Shown piece after piece: positions 11,657 to 20,766 of a stretch of DNA of 64,000 nt (within the stretch, counting starts at the first letter, position 1; each line of letters opens with the position of its first letter). The DNA is from Polaromonas sp. P2-4. GTDB taxonomy: Bacteria > Pseudomonadota > Gammaproteobacteria > Burkholderiales > Burkholderiaceae_C. The position numbers and the translations under genes were made by a program. The notes beneath the pieces were generated by a model, which was not told the origin of the DNA, made no database searches, and was given only the letters and a program-made list of their open reading frames with translations. The DNA lies in assembly GCA_024703855.1 (NCBI GenBank), contig CP087965.1, forward strand, positions 3,216,001 through 3,280,000. Direction: 5' to 3'.

Positions 11657-12395
11657 TTCCATGTTGGCGGGTCGATCCAGCAGCGCCGTTCTGTACCGCG
11701 AAGTCAAGCGCCATTTGATTGCCGACATCCAGTCCGGCCGCGTGGCGCCGGGCGGTGCCCTGCCTAACGAGAGTGAGCTTGCCAAACGCTTTAACGTGTC
11801 TATTGGCACGGTGCGGCGCGCAGTGGACGAGTTGGTGGCCGACAACATCCTGGTGCGCCAGCAAGGCCGCGGCACCTTTGTCGGCCGGCAGGACCGGGAA
11901 CGCTTCATGTTCCAGTTTTTCAAGATCGCCGGGCGCGACGGCTCGCGCGAGTTTCCGCAGGTGCGGCTGCACGCGTTTGCCAAGTCGCGCGCCTCGCCTG
12001 AAGAGGCGCTGGCCCTGGCGTTGCACGGCGCGCAACCGGTCTATCGCATTGACAACGTGCTCTCGCTCAAGGGGCGGCCGGTGATTCACGACCGCATCGT
12101 CATTGCCGCGTCGCTGTTTGCGGGTCTGACCAAAAGCGTGTTCGAGCAGCGCAGCGGCACCATCTACGAGCTGTACCAAACCGCCTTCGGCGTGACGGTG
12201 GTCGGCGCCGACGAGCGCATGCGTGCGGAGATTGCCGATGAGGTCAGCGCTCAGCTGCTGGGCCTGTCGGCAGGCGCGCCGGTGCTGCGCATCGAACGGG
12301 TGGCGTTCACCTTCGACCAGAAGCCTGCTGAGTACCGCGTCTCGGTGGTGGACACCCGGGAGTTCGACTACGTCTCGCGCATGCAGCCGGCATGA
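11649..12395 (+). CDS. GntR/HutC-family transcriptional regulator (UTRA domain)
   Basis: A 248-residue regulator with an N-terminal GntR winged helix (PNESELAKRFNVSIGTVRRAVDELV, key recognition residues SIGTVRRA) and a C-terminal UTRA effector domain (VYRIDNVLSLKGRPVIHDRIVI, ending VVDTREFDYVS). ATG 11649 overlaps the aminotransferase stop by eight bases; ATG 11661 is an alternative start. Its stop overlaps the next start in ATGA, so it is translationally coupled to the phosphatase-like gene. As first gene of the sulfolactate block it is the likely regulator; the palindromic element at 13264-13305 is a candidate operator. Effector is inferred, not shown. Confidence 0.88.
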   Translation: MVDSMLAGRSSSAVLYREVKRHLIADIQSGRVAPGGALPNESELAKRFNVSIGTVRRAVDELVADNILVRQQGRGTFVGRQDRERFMFQFFKIAGRDGSREFPQVRLHAFAKSRASPEEALALALHGAQPVYRIDNVLSLKGRPVIHDRIVIAASLFAGLTKSVFEQRSGTIYELYQTAFGVTVVGADERMRAEIADEVSAQLLGLSAGAPVLRIERVAFTFDQKPAEYRVSVVDTREFDYVSRMQPA

Positions 12396-13168
12396 GCCCG
12401 CGCGAGGCGCGGGCCTTCGCCTGCACGCTGGCGCGGGAGGCGGTGCAGCTGCTGCGTGAAGGTGCGGGGCAGGCACACGCCGTGCACCACAAGGCGCCCG
12501 GCGACTGGGCCAGCGAGCTGGACTTGCGCATCGAAGACCAGCTGCGGCAAGCGCATCGCCAAGACCTTTCCCCATCACGCTTTTTGGGCGAAGAAGGTGG
12601 CGCGAACGGCACCAACAAGGACTTTGTGTGGGTGGTGGACCCCATCGACGGCAGCATGAATTTGCTGCGCGGCTACCCGCAGTACAGCGTGTCGATAGCA
12701 CTGCTGCAGCGCGATGAGCCCATTGCCGCCTGCATTGCCGACCCCTGCCGTGGCGAAGTGTTCAGCGCCGCCCTGGGCCAGGGCGCCACGGTCAATGGCC
12801 AACCGCTGGCGGTGGCGCGCACGGCGGCGCTGCGCCAAGCCATGGCCGCCACCGTATTCCCCAAACCGCACGCGCCGTTCATGGACGCCTACTTGGCGCG
12901 CTTTGGCGCCGTCATCAACGAGGTCGCCGGTGTTCGTCGCTCCGGCAGCATGGCGCTGGAGCTGGCCTACCTGGCCGCCGGGCGCGTCGATGTGTTCTGG
13001 TAGCGCGGCATGGGCGCTTGGGATTCGGCAGCCGGCGTGTTGTTGATCCGTGAGGCTGGCGGAGAGGTATTCACTCTTGACGGCTTGCCCTGGCTTGCAT
13101 CGAAAGAAGTGTGTGCGGCGGTGCCTGGCTTGGCCAAGGCATGGCGGGCGCTCCTGCTCGCACACTGA
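12392..13168 (+). CDS. Inositol-monophosphatase-family protein with an in-frame amber codon
   Basis: The 258-residue frame carries the Mg-phosphatase signatures of the IMPase/FBPase/CysQ superfamily: GEEGG, VVDPIDGSMNLLRGYP (DPxDGS), and later WDSAAGVLLIREAGG (WDxxAG). An in-frame TAG at 13001-13003, directly after VDVFW, would remove the WD motif, so a truncated product should be inactive; reading through restores a full-length family member. A single substitution (GAG to TAG) or a base-calling error would explain it. It is coupled to the GntR gene. A phosphatase is not part of the known sulfolactate pathway, so the substrate is open: a sulfonate phosphate ester, PAP, or an inositol phosphate are possibilities. 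Confidence 0.78.
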
Positions 13169-13263
13169 AGCGTCGCTTAGCGCCGCTTGCGTGCTGTTGA
13201 TGGAGCCGGGCTCCTGCCCGGATCCAAGCTTTTTTTGACTATTTCAAGAGAGGAAACACTCAT

Positions 13264-13305
13264 ATCGCCAACAAGTCATATAGATGATATAGTTGACTTG
13301 GCGAT
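13264..13305. promoter_or_regulatory. Inverted-repeat candidate operator upstream of suyA
   Basis: ATCGCCAA at 13264-13271 is perfectly matched by TTGGCGAT at 13298-13305. Nested inside are AGTCA and TGACT arms around an AT-rich TATA core. It lies 38 bases before the suyA start and 95 after the phosphatase stop, in a 174-base promoter region. A dyad of this type fits a dimeric GntR/HutC regulator. Assignment to the GntR gene at 11649 is inference. Confidence 0.6.
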
Positions 13306-13342
13306 TTGAAAGATCGACCCCCCATTTTTTGAAGGAGCAAGC

Positions 13343-13624
13343 ATGATTCACTGCGTATTGCATGACCCCAACGACAGCGTCGCGGTCGTGGTCACCGAAG
13401 GCGTCAAAGCCGGCCAGACCCTCACCGCGCTCATCCTCGACGAGGACCGCACCATCCAGATTCCCTGCGCGTCCGACATTCCGCTGGGCCACAAGGTCGC
13501 CATGAAAGACCTGGCCGTAGGCGACACGGTTATCAAGTACGGGACCGACATTGGCAAGGTGGTTGCCGCCATCAAGACCGGTGAACACGCCCACGTGCAA
13601 AACATCAAGACCAAGCGCTGGTAA
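13343..13624 (+). CDS. suyA: (R)-sulfolactate sulfo-lyase, alpha (small) subunit
   Basis: A 93-residue SAF-domain protein, homologous to the N-terminal domain of altronate/galactarate dehydratases but a separate small subunit as in sulfolactate sulfo-lyase. Features are the VVTEGVKAGQTL strand, PLGHKVAMKDLAVGDTVIKYG, and the C-terminal HAHVQNIKTKRW. With SuyB it desulfonates (R)-sulfolactate to pyruvate and sulfite. A strong ribosome site (GAAGGAG) precedes ATG by six bases. suyB follows after 33 bases. The split small/large arrangement plus SlcC and ComC downstream decides for SuyA over a sugar-acid dehydratase. Intact. Confidence 0.92.
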   Translation: MIHCVLHDPNDSVAVVVTEGVKAGQTLTALILDEDRTIQIPCASDIPLGHKVAMKDLAVGDTVIKYGTDIGKVVAAIKTGEHAHVQNIKTKRW

Positions 13625-13657
13625 GCCCTCGCAGATAACGTTTCAAGGACCCTCTTC

Positions 13658-14833
13658 ATGTCATTTCTCACCAAAGACTCATCTTTCTGGGGCTTCCGCC
13701 ATGAAAACGGCCGTGTCGGCGTGCGCAACCACGTCTTGATTCTTCCGCTGGACGACTTGTCCAACGCGGCTTCCGAAGCCGTGGCTCATGCCGTCAAGGG
13801 CACGATGGCTATTCCCCATCCTTACGGCCGCCTGCAATTCGGCGCCGACCTGGATCTGCACTTCGCAACCCTGATTGGTGCTGGCTGCAATCCCAACGTG
13901 GCTGCTGTCGTCGTGATCGGCATTGAAGACAGCTGGACCAAGAAAGTCGTAGACGGCATCGCTGCGACCGGGAAACCAGTGATCGGCTTCGGCATCGAAG
14001 GTCACGGCGATCACGAGACCATCATGAAGGCGTCCAAGGCCGCCAAGGAGTATGTGCAGTGGGCCACCGAAAAGCACCGCGTGGAATGCCCGATTTCCGA
14101 GCTGTGGGTGTCCACCAAGTGCGGCGAGTCCGACACCACCTCCGGCTGCGGCGCCAATCCGACCGTGGGGGATGCGTTTGACAAACTGCACGCGCTGGGT
14201 ACCACGCTGGTGTTCGGCGAAACGTCCGAGCTGACGGGCGGCGAGCAGATTGTGGCCAAGCGCTGCGCCAACGACAAGGTGCGCGAGGACTTCATGAAGA
14301 TGTTCAACCGCTACCAGGACATGATCCAGCGCAACAAGACGACCGATCTGTCCGAGTCGCAGCCCACCAAGGGCAACATTGCGGGCGGGCTGACCACCAT
14401 CGAAGAAAAAGCCCTGGGCAACATCCAGAAAATTGGCCGGAAGTGCACCGTCGACGGTGTGCTCGACAAGGCCGAGCGCCCCAGCCACCCGGGCCTGTGG
14501 TTCATGGACTCGTCCTCCGCCGCTGCAGAAATGGTCACGCTGTGCGCGGCCTCGGGTTTCGTGGTGCACCTCTTTCCCACCGGCCAGGGCAACGTGATCG
14601 GCAACGCCATCGTGCCGGTCATCAAGATCTGCGCCAATCCGCGCACCGTGCGCACCATGAGCGAGCACGTCGACGTCGATTGCTCGGGCTTGCTGCAGCG
14701 CGAGCGCACCATGGACCAGACCGGCGACCAACTGCTGGAGGTGATGATGCGGACCATCAATGGGCGTTTCACCGCAGCCGAGGCATTGGGCCACCGTGAA
14801 TTCGTGATGACCCGTCTGTTCGAGAGCGCGTAA
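13658..14833 (+). CDS. suyB: (R)-sulfolactate sulfo-lyase, beta (large) subunit
   Basis: The 391-residue product matches the length of characterised SuyB proteins. It belongs to the UxaA/GarD family: [20 protein letters not shown] at the N-terminus, [20 protein letters not shown] (cysteine likely bound to iron) in the middle, [20 protein letters not shown], and the C-terminal [27 protein letters not shown]. It is the catalytic partner of SuyA, releasing sulfite from (R)-sulfolactate in the cytoplasm. Intact, and followed by a strong hairpin before the TctC gene. The alternative, altronate hydrolase, is less likely because no uronate genes are nearby and the LPLDDLSNA block fits SuyB. Confidence 0.92.
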   Translation: MSFLTKDSSFWGFRHENGRVGVRNHVLILPLDDLSNAASEAVAHAVKGTMAIPHPYGRLQFGADLDLHFATLIGAGCNPNVAAVVVIGIEDSWTKKVVDGIAATGKPVIGFGIEGHGDHETIMKASKAAKEYVQWATEKHRVECPISELWVSTKCGESDTTSGCGANPTVGDAFDKLHALGTTLVFGETSELTGGEQIVAKRCANDKVREDFMKMFNRYQDMIQRNKTTDLSESQPTKGNIAGGLTTIEEKALGNIQKIGRKCTVDGVLDKAERPSHPGLWFMDSSSAAAEMVTLCAASGFVVHLFPTGQGNVIGNAIVPVIKICANPRTVRTMSEHVDVDCSGLLQRERTMDQTGDQLLEVMMRTINGRFTAAEALGHREFVMTRLFESA

Positions 14834-14844
14834 ACCCCGCAGGA

Positions 14845-14867
14845 ACGCGCGGCGAATAGCCGCGCGT
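14845..14867 (+). terminator. Strong hairpin after suyB
   Basis: ACGCGCGGC at 14845-14853 pairs with GCCGCGCGT at 14859-14867 across the loop GAATA, a 9-bp GC-rich stem followed by TCATTTG. It has a short T-rich tail only, so it may be a partial terminator or a 3'-end stabiliser setting suyAB expression above the downstream genes. Confidence 0.55.
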
Positions 14868-14945
14868 CATTTGAATGGTATGCGGGGCCCCCGCGTGCTG
14901 GATCCGACTGCAGTTTATTTGCCCACTGTTTTTCTGGAGAGCCGC

Positions 14946-15912
14946 ATGAATACTCGCCGCAACGCGCTTCACGTCATGGCAGCCGCCTTGGCGGCCGTTC
15001 CCCTGGGCGCCCTGGCCCAAGCTGATTTCCCGAACAAGCCGGTTCGCTACATCGTGCCGTTCGCCGCCGGCGGACTCACTGATGTGATGGCGCGCCTTGT
15101 CGGGCAGAAGCTCACCGAGCCGCTCAAGCAAGCAGTGGTGGTTGACAACAAGCCGGGCGCAAACGCCAACCTGGGCGCCGACCTTGCCGCTAAATCGGCA
15201 GCCGACGGCTACACCTGGCTGGCCATCACGCTGACCCATGCGGTGAACCAGTCGTTGTTTCCTGGGTTGCCGTACAGTCTGGAAAAAAATCTGACGCCGG
15301 TGGCTCATCTGGCGACCAGCCCCCTGGTGCTGGTGGTCAACGCGAGCAATCCGGCCAGGAATCTGCTGGAATTTTTGGCGCAGGCCAAGGCCAAGTCACT
15401 CAACGGCGGTTCGTCGGGCAACGGCACGCCGCCGCACCTGGGGCTGGAGCTGCTCGCGTTCAAAGCCAAGATCGACGTGCAGCATGTGCCCTACAAAGGC
15501 GGCGCACCCTCGCTCAACGACCTGCTGGGCAATCAGCTTGACTTCATCGTCTCCAACCTGCCTGAATCGTTGCCCTACATCAAGGGCGGCAAGCTGCGCG
15601 CTGGCCGTTACGTCGGCAAAGCGACACGCGCTGCTGCCCGACGTGCCGAGCTTTGCCGAAGCGGGTCTGGCGGGCATGGAAATCGAGAACTGGACGGGAT
15701 TGATGATGCCGGCCGGCACGCCCAAGTCCATCATCGACAAGGTCGCGACCGAGGCGATCAAGGCCGTCAAACTATCCGATGTGAGTGAGCGCGTGGTCGG
15801 CATGGGTTTTACGCCCACAGGCATGGGGCCGACCGAATTCGGTGCCGTCATTCAAAAGGACGTGGCGCGTTGGCGCGAAATCGTCAAGGAACGCAACATT
15901 AAGGCGAATTAA
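14946..15912 (+). CDS. TctC/Bug-family periplasmic solute-binding protein
   Basis: A secreted receptor of about 322 residues. The signal peptide (MNTRRNALHVMAAALAAVPL, cleavage after ALA-QA) is followed by FPNKPVRYIVPFAAGGLTDVMAR and KPGANANLGADLAAKSAADGY, the hallmarks of Bug receptors that bind carboxylates for tripartite tricarboxylate transporters. The frame breaks at 15596-15601 through loss of one CG; the C-terminal part LLPDVPSFAEAGLAGMEI follows in the next frame. No tctA or tctB membrane genes are nearby, so it must serve a distant permease or act as a sensor. Position inside the sulfolactate block suggests sulfolactate as ligand; in Chromohalobacter a tripartite transporter (Slc) is linked to the same pathway. 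Confidence 0.87.
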
Positions 15913-16051
15913 CGGTTCGGCCAAAAAGCCGTGCGCTTCAGGCAAAAGTGCTCTCGTACCCCTTGATCAATAGGTCCGCTCAGCGATTAAAGCTGAAACA
16001 ACCAACATCCGTGTTTCATAGCTGGTTTTCCGGCTATTTCTTTAGCCCATC

Positions 16052-16978
16052 ATGAAAAAAATCGTCATCACCGAGTTCATGGACCTGCCCGCGGTCGAAT
16101 CGCTCAAGCAGAAATTCAACGTCGTCTACGACCCCACGCTGGTCGATGACGCGGCCCGCCTCGTCGCCCTGGTGCAGGACTGCGACGCGCTGGTGGTGCG
16201 CAACCGGACCCAGGTGCGCGGCGAACTGCTGGCGGCGTGCAGGAAAGCCACCGTCATCGGCCGGCTGGGCGTGGGGCTGGACAACATCGACGTGCCGGCT
16301 TGCGAAGCCCGCGGCATGAAGGTGATACCCGCGACAGGCGCCAACGCGCTGGCGGTCGCCGAATACGTGATTGGCACCGCCATGGTCTTGCTGCGCGGCG
16401 TGTACCAGGCCAGCGCTGAGGTGACTGCCGGCGCCTGGCCGCGTGCGGCCCTATCCAGCGGCCGTGAAATATCAGGCAAGACGCTGGGCCTGATCGGCTT
16501 TGGCGGCATTGGCCGGCTAACCGCCCGTCTGGCGCAAGGCCTGGGCATGCAGGTGATGGCACACGACCCGATGCTCAAAAAGATGACGCGGTGTGGGCGC
16601 AGACCGATGTGAAAAGCGCGACCCTGGAGGAACTGCTGGCGCAGGCAGACGCCGTCAGTCTGCATGTTCCGCTGACGCCGCAAACGAAGAACCTGCTTTC
16701 AAGCGAGCGCATCGCGAAGATGAAGAAGGGCGCCATCGTCATCAACACCGCGCGGCGGCATTTCCGACGAGGCGGCCCTCGCCGCCGCCATCAAGGCCGG
16801 CGCGCTGGGCGGGGCGGCCTTCGACGTGTTTGAGCCCGAGCCGCTGAAAGCCGGCAACCCTTGGGGCGGCTGCCCCAACGTCATCCTGACGCCGCATGTG
16901 GCCGGCGTGACCGCCGAAGCCAATGAACGCGTCTCCACCCTGATCGCCGCCGAAGTGGCAAAAGCACTTGGAGCTTGA
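16052..16978 (+). CDS. slcC: (S)-sulfolactate dehydrogenase, D-2-hydroxyacid dehydrogenase family
   Basis: NAD-dependent oxidation of (S)-sulfolactate to sulfopyruvate. The N-terminus KIVITEFMDLPAVESLKQKF closely recalls SlcC, and the fold is that of 3-phosphoglycerate dehydrogenase: VGLDNIDVPACEARGMKV, NAD-binding GKTLGLIGFGGIGRLTARLA, KKGAIVINTARGG and the catalytic LTPHVAGVTAEANERVS (His). Two breaks interrupt it: one missing G near 16581 (expected KKDDAVWAQTDV) and a missing CG at 16749-16755. The joined product is about 309 residues. The stop lies two bases before comC. With ComC it would epimerise (S)- to (R)-sulfolactate for SuyAB. Confidence 0.88.
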
Positions 16979-16980
16979 CC

Positions 16981-17978
16981 ATGGCACTGCACACACTTGA
17001 GAAATTGCAAACCCTGACCCAGCGCGCTGGAAAAGGCCGGCGCCTCGTCCGAGCAGGCCGCTTCCACCGCCCGCGCGCTGGTGGCGGCCGAGGCGCAGGG
17101 CCTGGCCTCGCACGGCCTCTCGCGTGTGCCCATGTACGCCGGCCACATCGAAGCCGGCCGCGTGATCGGCCATGCGCAGCCGCGCATCCAGGCCGAGCGC
17201 GCCGGCGCGGTGCTGGTGGACGCTGGCAACGGTTTCGCCTTTCCGGCCTGCGAGCTGGCGGTGAGAGAGGCCATTGCCCGCGCCAAAAACTGCGGCATTG
17301 CCATTGGCGCCGTCTGTAACAGCCACCATTTCGGCGCCGCGGCCTACCACCTGGAGGCGGTCGCCGCCGCCGGGCTGGTGGGACTGGCCTTTGGCAACTC
17401 ACCCGCCGCCATGCCGGCTGCGGGCGGCAAGCGCGCCATCTTCGGCACCAACCCCATTGCCGCGGTGTTTCCACGCCAGGGCGCCAAGCCGGTCACCATC
17501 GACCTGTCGCTGTCGGAAGTGGCGCGCGGCAAGCTGATGGTGGCGGCCAAGAAGGGCGAGGCCATTCCGCTGGGCTGGGCTCTGGACGCCCAAGGCAACC
17601 CCACCACCGACCCGGCCAAAGGCCTGGCAGGCTCCATGCTGCCGGCGGGCGGCACCAAGGGGGCGATGCTGGCCTTGATTGTGGAGCTGCTGGTCACTGC
17701 GCTTACCGGTTCGCAGTTCGGCGCAGAGGCCGATTCCTTCTTTGTGAAAGAGGGCAACCAGCCCAGGCTGGGCCAGGCCTTCATCGCCATCGACCCCGGC
17801 GCGCTGGCCGGTTCCGCCACCTACTTCGCGCGTGGAGGCGCTGATGGGCGCCATGCTGGTGGACGAGGGTGTGCGTGTGCCGGGCTATCGCCGTTTCGAC
17901 CTGGCCGACAGAGCCAACAGCCAGGGCCTAGAGGTGCCCGAAGCCACGCTCGCACCCGTGAGGGCGCTGGCGGGATGA
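16981..17978 (+). CDS. comC: (R)-sulfolactate dehydrogenase, Ldh2/ComC family
   Basis: A malate/L-lactate dehydrogenase-2 type oxidoreductase of about 333 residues that reduces sulfopyruvate to (R)-sulfolactate in this pathway. Conserved pieces include ASTARALVAAEAQGLASHGLSRV (SHG motif), NSHHFGAAAYHLEAVAAAGLVGLAFGN (His of the GHFGAA-like site), PIAAVFPR and GGTKGAMLALIVELL. Two CG losses, at 17022-17027 near the start and at 17827-17832 near the end, break the frame; the N-terminus MALHTLEKLQTLTQRALEKAG appears when the first is restored. Its stop overlaps the exporter start in ATGA. Malate or ureidoglycolate dehydrogenase are family alternatives, but the position with slcC and suyAB is decisive. 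Confidence 0.87.
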
Positions 17979-19015
17979 GTGCGCTCACGGGCGGCCAGTC
18001 GCCCCAGCCACGCGCCCGCACTTTCCTCGCTGCCGCCCTGCCGGGCGTGATGGTCTGCACGGTGATCGCGCTGGCCGCCACGTTTCTCTCGGAGCATTAC
18101 GGCGGCCCGCAACTGCTCTACGCACTGCTGATAGGCTTGTCGCTGCACTTCCTGTCGGCCAATCCGCAGATCAAGAGCGGCATCAACTTTTGCGCCAAGA
18201 CCGTACTGCGCGCCGGCGTGGCCCTTCTGGGCGTGCGCATCACACTCGGTCAGGTGGCCCAGTTGGGCGTGGGCGCCGGCATCGTGGTGGTGGTGGCCCT
18301 GGCGCTGACGGTGCTGTTTGGCGTGCTGCTCGCGCGCTGGCTCAAGCGTCCGCGCGAGGAGGGCCTGCTGTCGGGCGGCGCGGTGGCGATTTGCGGCGCC
18401 TCGGCCGCCATGGCGGTTTCGTCAGTGCTGCCGCAAACCAAGGAGAACGAGCGCTTCACGCTCCTGGCCGTGGTGGGCGTGACCGTGCTGTCCACCGTCG
18501 CCATGGTGATCTATCCGTTCTTGCTGAAGCTCGCCGGCTTCAACGCCACGCAGTCGGGCATCTTCCTGGGCGGCACCATCCACGACGTGGCCCAGGTGGT
18601 GGCGGCCGGCATGATGGTCGGCCAGGACGCGGGCGACGCCGCCACGGTGGTCAAGCTGTTCCGCGTCATGCTGTTGATGCCGGTGGTACTGCTGATCGCA
18701 TTCACCTACCGCAAGCACCCGCAGGCGGCGGGCGACGGCGACAAACGGGCGGGTTTGGTGCCGGGGTTTTTGCTGGCCTTTGTGGCGCTGGTGCTGCTGG
18801 CCAGCGCGGGCGTCTTCCCGCCGGCCGTGACGCAAGCCGCCAGCAGCGTGTCGCGCGGGTTCCTGGTGCTGTCCATTGCGGCGGCCGGGGTGAAAACCAG
18901 TTTTGAAGACCTGATGAAGCTGGGCTGGCAACCGGTCGTGATGCTGCTGGTCGAGACGGTGTTTATTGCGGGCCTGGTGATGGTGGCAATTGTGGCCTTC
19001 GGCCTGGGCGTTTAA
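17975..19015 (+). CDS. YeiH/SuyZ-type putative sulfate (sulfite) exporter
   Basis: A 346-residue polytopic membrane protein of the UPF0324/YeiH family (putative sulfate exporter, PSE). About nine to ten helices are visible, with LLIGLSLHFLSANPQIKSGINFCAKTVLR, GVALLGVRITLGQV, the glycine-alanine pore-like block SGGAVAICGASAAMAV, and GGTIHDVAQVVAAG. It is translationally coupled to comC. Relatives next to suyAB in other bacteria are proposed to remove the sulfite or sulfate formed by desulfonation, and the position here agrees. Transport direction and substrate are inferred. Intact. Confidence 0.85.
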   Translation: MSALTGGQSPQPRARTFLAAALPGVMVCTVIALAATFLSEHYGGPQLLYALLIGLSLHFLSANPQIKSGINFCAKTVLRAGVALLGVRITLGQVAQLGVGAGIVVVVALALTVLFGVLLARWLKRPREEGLLSGGAVAICGASAAMAVSSVLPQTKENERFTLLAVVGVTVLSTVAMVIYPFLLKLAGFNATQSGIFLGGTIHDVAQVVAAGMMVGQDAGDAATVVKLFRVMLLMPVVLLIAFTYRKHPQAAGDGDKRAGLVPGFLLAFVALVLLASAGVFPPAVTQAASSVSRGFLVLSIAAAGVKTSFEDLMKLGWQPVVMLLVETVFIAGLVMVAIVAFGLGV

Positions 19016-19249
19016 GCCAGGCAGTCTGGCGCGCGCCGTTGAAGCCCCTCCACTCGCAATTCACTCACGGCACTGCCACCGCTGGCCTGTACGAGCGGGC
19101 CGTGGCTTGTTCACGCAAAGCCATGCAGACCGGCCTGGACATCATGATCGTGCTCCACCCAGCCGGCTGCGAAAAGATCTGCCGCAACTCGCGCTGCGCC
19201 ATGGCGGCCATGGGGCCCGCCGTACCTCGGTCAAGGGTGAGCAGCTAAC
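19016..19249 (+). other. Unassigned intergenic stretch with possible gene remnant
   Basis: Between two convergent genes. The + frame starting at 19039 is open for 69 codons (HSQFTHGTATAGLYERAVACS...LDIMIVLHPAGCEKICRN) and has coding-like composition, but I do not recognise a family. It may be the relic of a gene displaced when the two accessory modules came together. Confidence 0.3.
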
Positions 19250-20725
19250 TCATGAGGCAATCCCGGCGAGGCACATGTACTTGAGCTCCACGTAGTCCTC
19301 GATCCCGTGGTGCGACCCTTCGCGCCCGAGGCCCGACTGCTTGACGCCCCCGAAGGGCACCTCGGCCGTGGAGATCAGCCCGGTGTTGACGCCGACCATG
19401 CCGTATTCAAGCGCCTCCCCCACCCTGAAGATGCGCCCGAGGTCGCGGCTGTAGAAGTAGCTCGCCAGCCCGGCTTCGGTGTCGTTGGCCAGAGCGATGG
19501 CCTCGGCTTCGGTGTGGAAGCGGAATACAGGGGCTACCGGGCCGAATGTTTCTTCCCGGGCGCAGCGCATGTCAGCGGTAGCACCGGCCAGCACGGTGGG
19601 GGCATAGCTCCGCTCGCCCACCTTTTGGCCGCCGCACACGATGCGGGCGCCCCGGTCCACAGCGTCTTGCACGTGCGCTTGCACCTTGGCCAGCGCGTCC
19701 GCGTCGATCAGCGGGCCTTGCTGGACTCCGGTATCAAAGCCGTTGCCGACCTGGATAGTGCGGGCTTTTGGGCCAGTCGTTCCACGAAATCGTCGTACAC
19801 GCCGTCTTGCACATAAAACCGGTTGGCACACACGCAGGTCTGGCCGGCATTGCGGTACTTGCTGACGATGGCGCCCTCGACGGCGGCGTCCAGATCAGCA
19901 TCGTCAAAGACGATGAATGGCGCGTTGCCGCCGAGTTCGAGCGAGAGCTTCTTGATGCTGGGGCGCACTGGCGCATCAGGATGCGGCCGACTTCGGTACT
20001 GCCGGTGAACGACAGATGCCGCACGGTGTCGCTTTCGCACCATGCGCGGCCAATGGCGACAGAATTCGCGCCGTCGCCGGTGACGACGTTGAGTACGCCG
20101 TCCGGCAAGCCCGCGCGCCGCGCCAGTTCGGCCAGAGCCAGCGCACACAGCGGGGTTTGCTCCGCGGGCTTGACGACGACGGTGCAGCCCGCAGCCATCG
20201 CCGGGGCGACCTTGCGCGTGATCATGGCGATCGGAAAATTCCATGGCGTGATGGCCGCGCAGACCCCCACGGGCTGCCGGATCACGAGGTAGCGCTTGTC
20301 CGCATCCGTGGTTGGAATGGTCTCGCCATAGACGCGACGGGATTCCTCGGCAAACCATTCAATGAAGCTCGCGCCAAACGCCACTTCGCCGCGCGACTCG
20401 GCCAGCGGCTTGCCCTGTTCTGCCGTCATGATGCGTGCCAGGTCTTCTGCGTGTTCGTGGATCAGACGGTACCAGCGCATCATGACGCTTGCCCGCTCTT
20501 TGGCAGGCCGGGCGCGCCAGCCGGGCCCGGCGCGTTCAGCCGCTGCCACCGCCTGGCTGGCGTGCTCGGCGCCGAGGTTGGCCACCTCGGCGAGTTTCAG
20601 TCCGGTGGCCGGATCGGTCACCTCAAAAACGCGCGTCCGCTGACCCAGTCGGCGCCGATCAGTGCCTCGGTTTTGATCAAGTCGGAATCGCGAAGAAGAG
20701 CCAGTGGGGAGTTGTTTTGTTGCAT
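19250..20725 (-). CDS. NAD(P)-dependent semialdehyde/aldehyde dehydrogenase, GabD family
   Basis: Last gene of the twelve-gene sugar operon. The full span of about 490 residues starts at ATG 20725 ([20 protein letters not shown]), as in succinate-semialdehyde dehydrogenases. Motifs: [53 protein letters not shown] (catalytic Glu), [12 protein letters not shown] (catalytic Cys) and [24 protein letters not shown]. Frame breaks occur at 20630-20635 (missing CG), near 19967 and near 19765 (one base each). In this context the substrate may be 2-oxoglutarate semialdehyde (Weimberg route) or the glycolaldehyde or lactaldehyde released by the aldolase, rather than GABA-derived semialdehyde. Confidence 0.86.
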
Positions 20726-20766
20726 GGTGTTGGGAAGTAAAAAACCAGGGGCCTGGGCAGCGTGCG

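Noticed and set aside
11637..11718. Aminotransferase C-terminus replaced by foreign sequence at an island junction
   Set aside because: Removing a single T near 11642 gives the native ending IRKHG and a stop at 11654-11656, so the gene end is intact and no junction inside the gene needs to be assumed.
13343..14833. Altronate or galactarate dehydratase (UxaA/GarD) split into two genes
   Set aside because: The SAF and UxaA_C domains fit this superfamily, but the small/large split, the LPLDDLSNA block, and the neighbours SlcC, ComC and YeiH-type exporter fit sulfolactate sulfo-lyase better.
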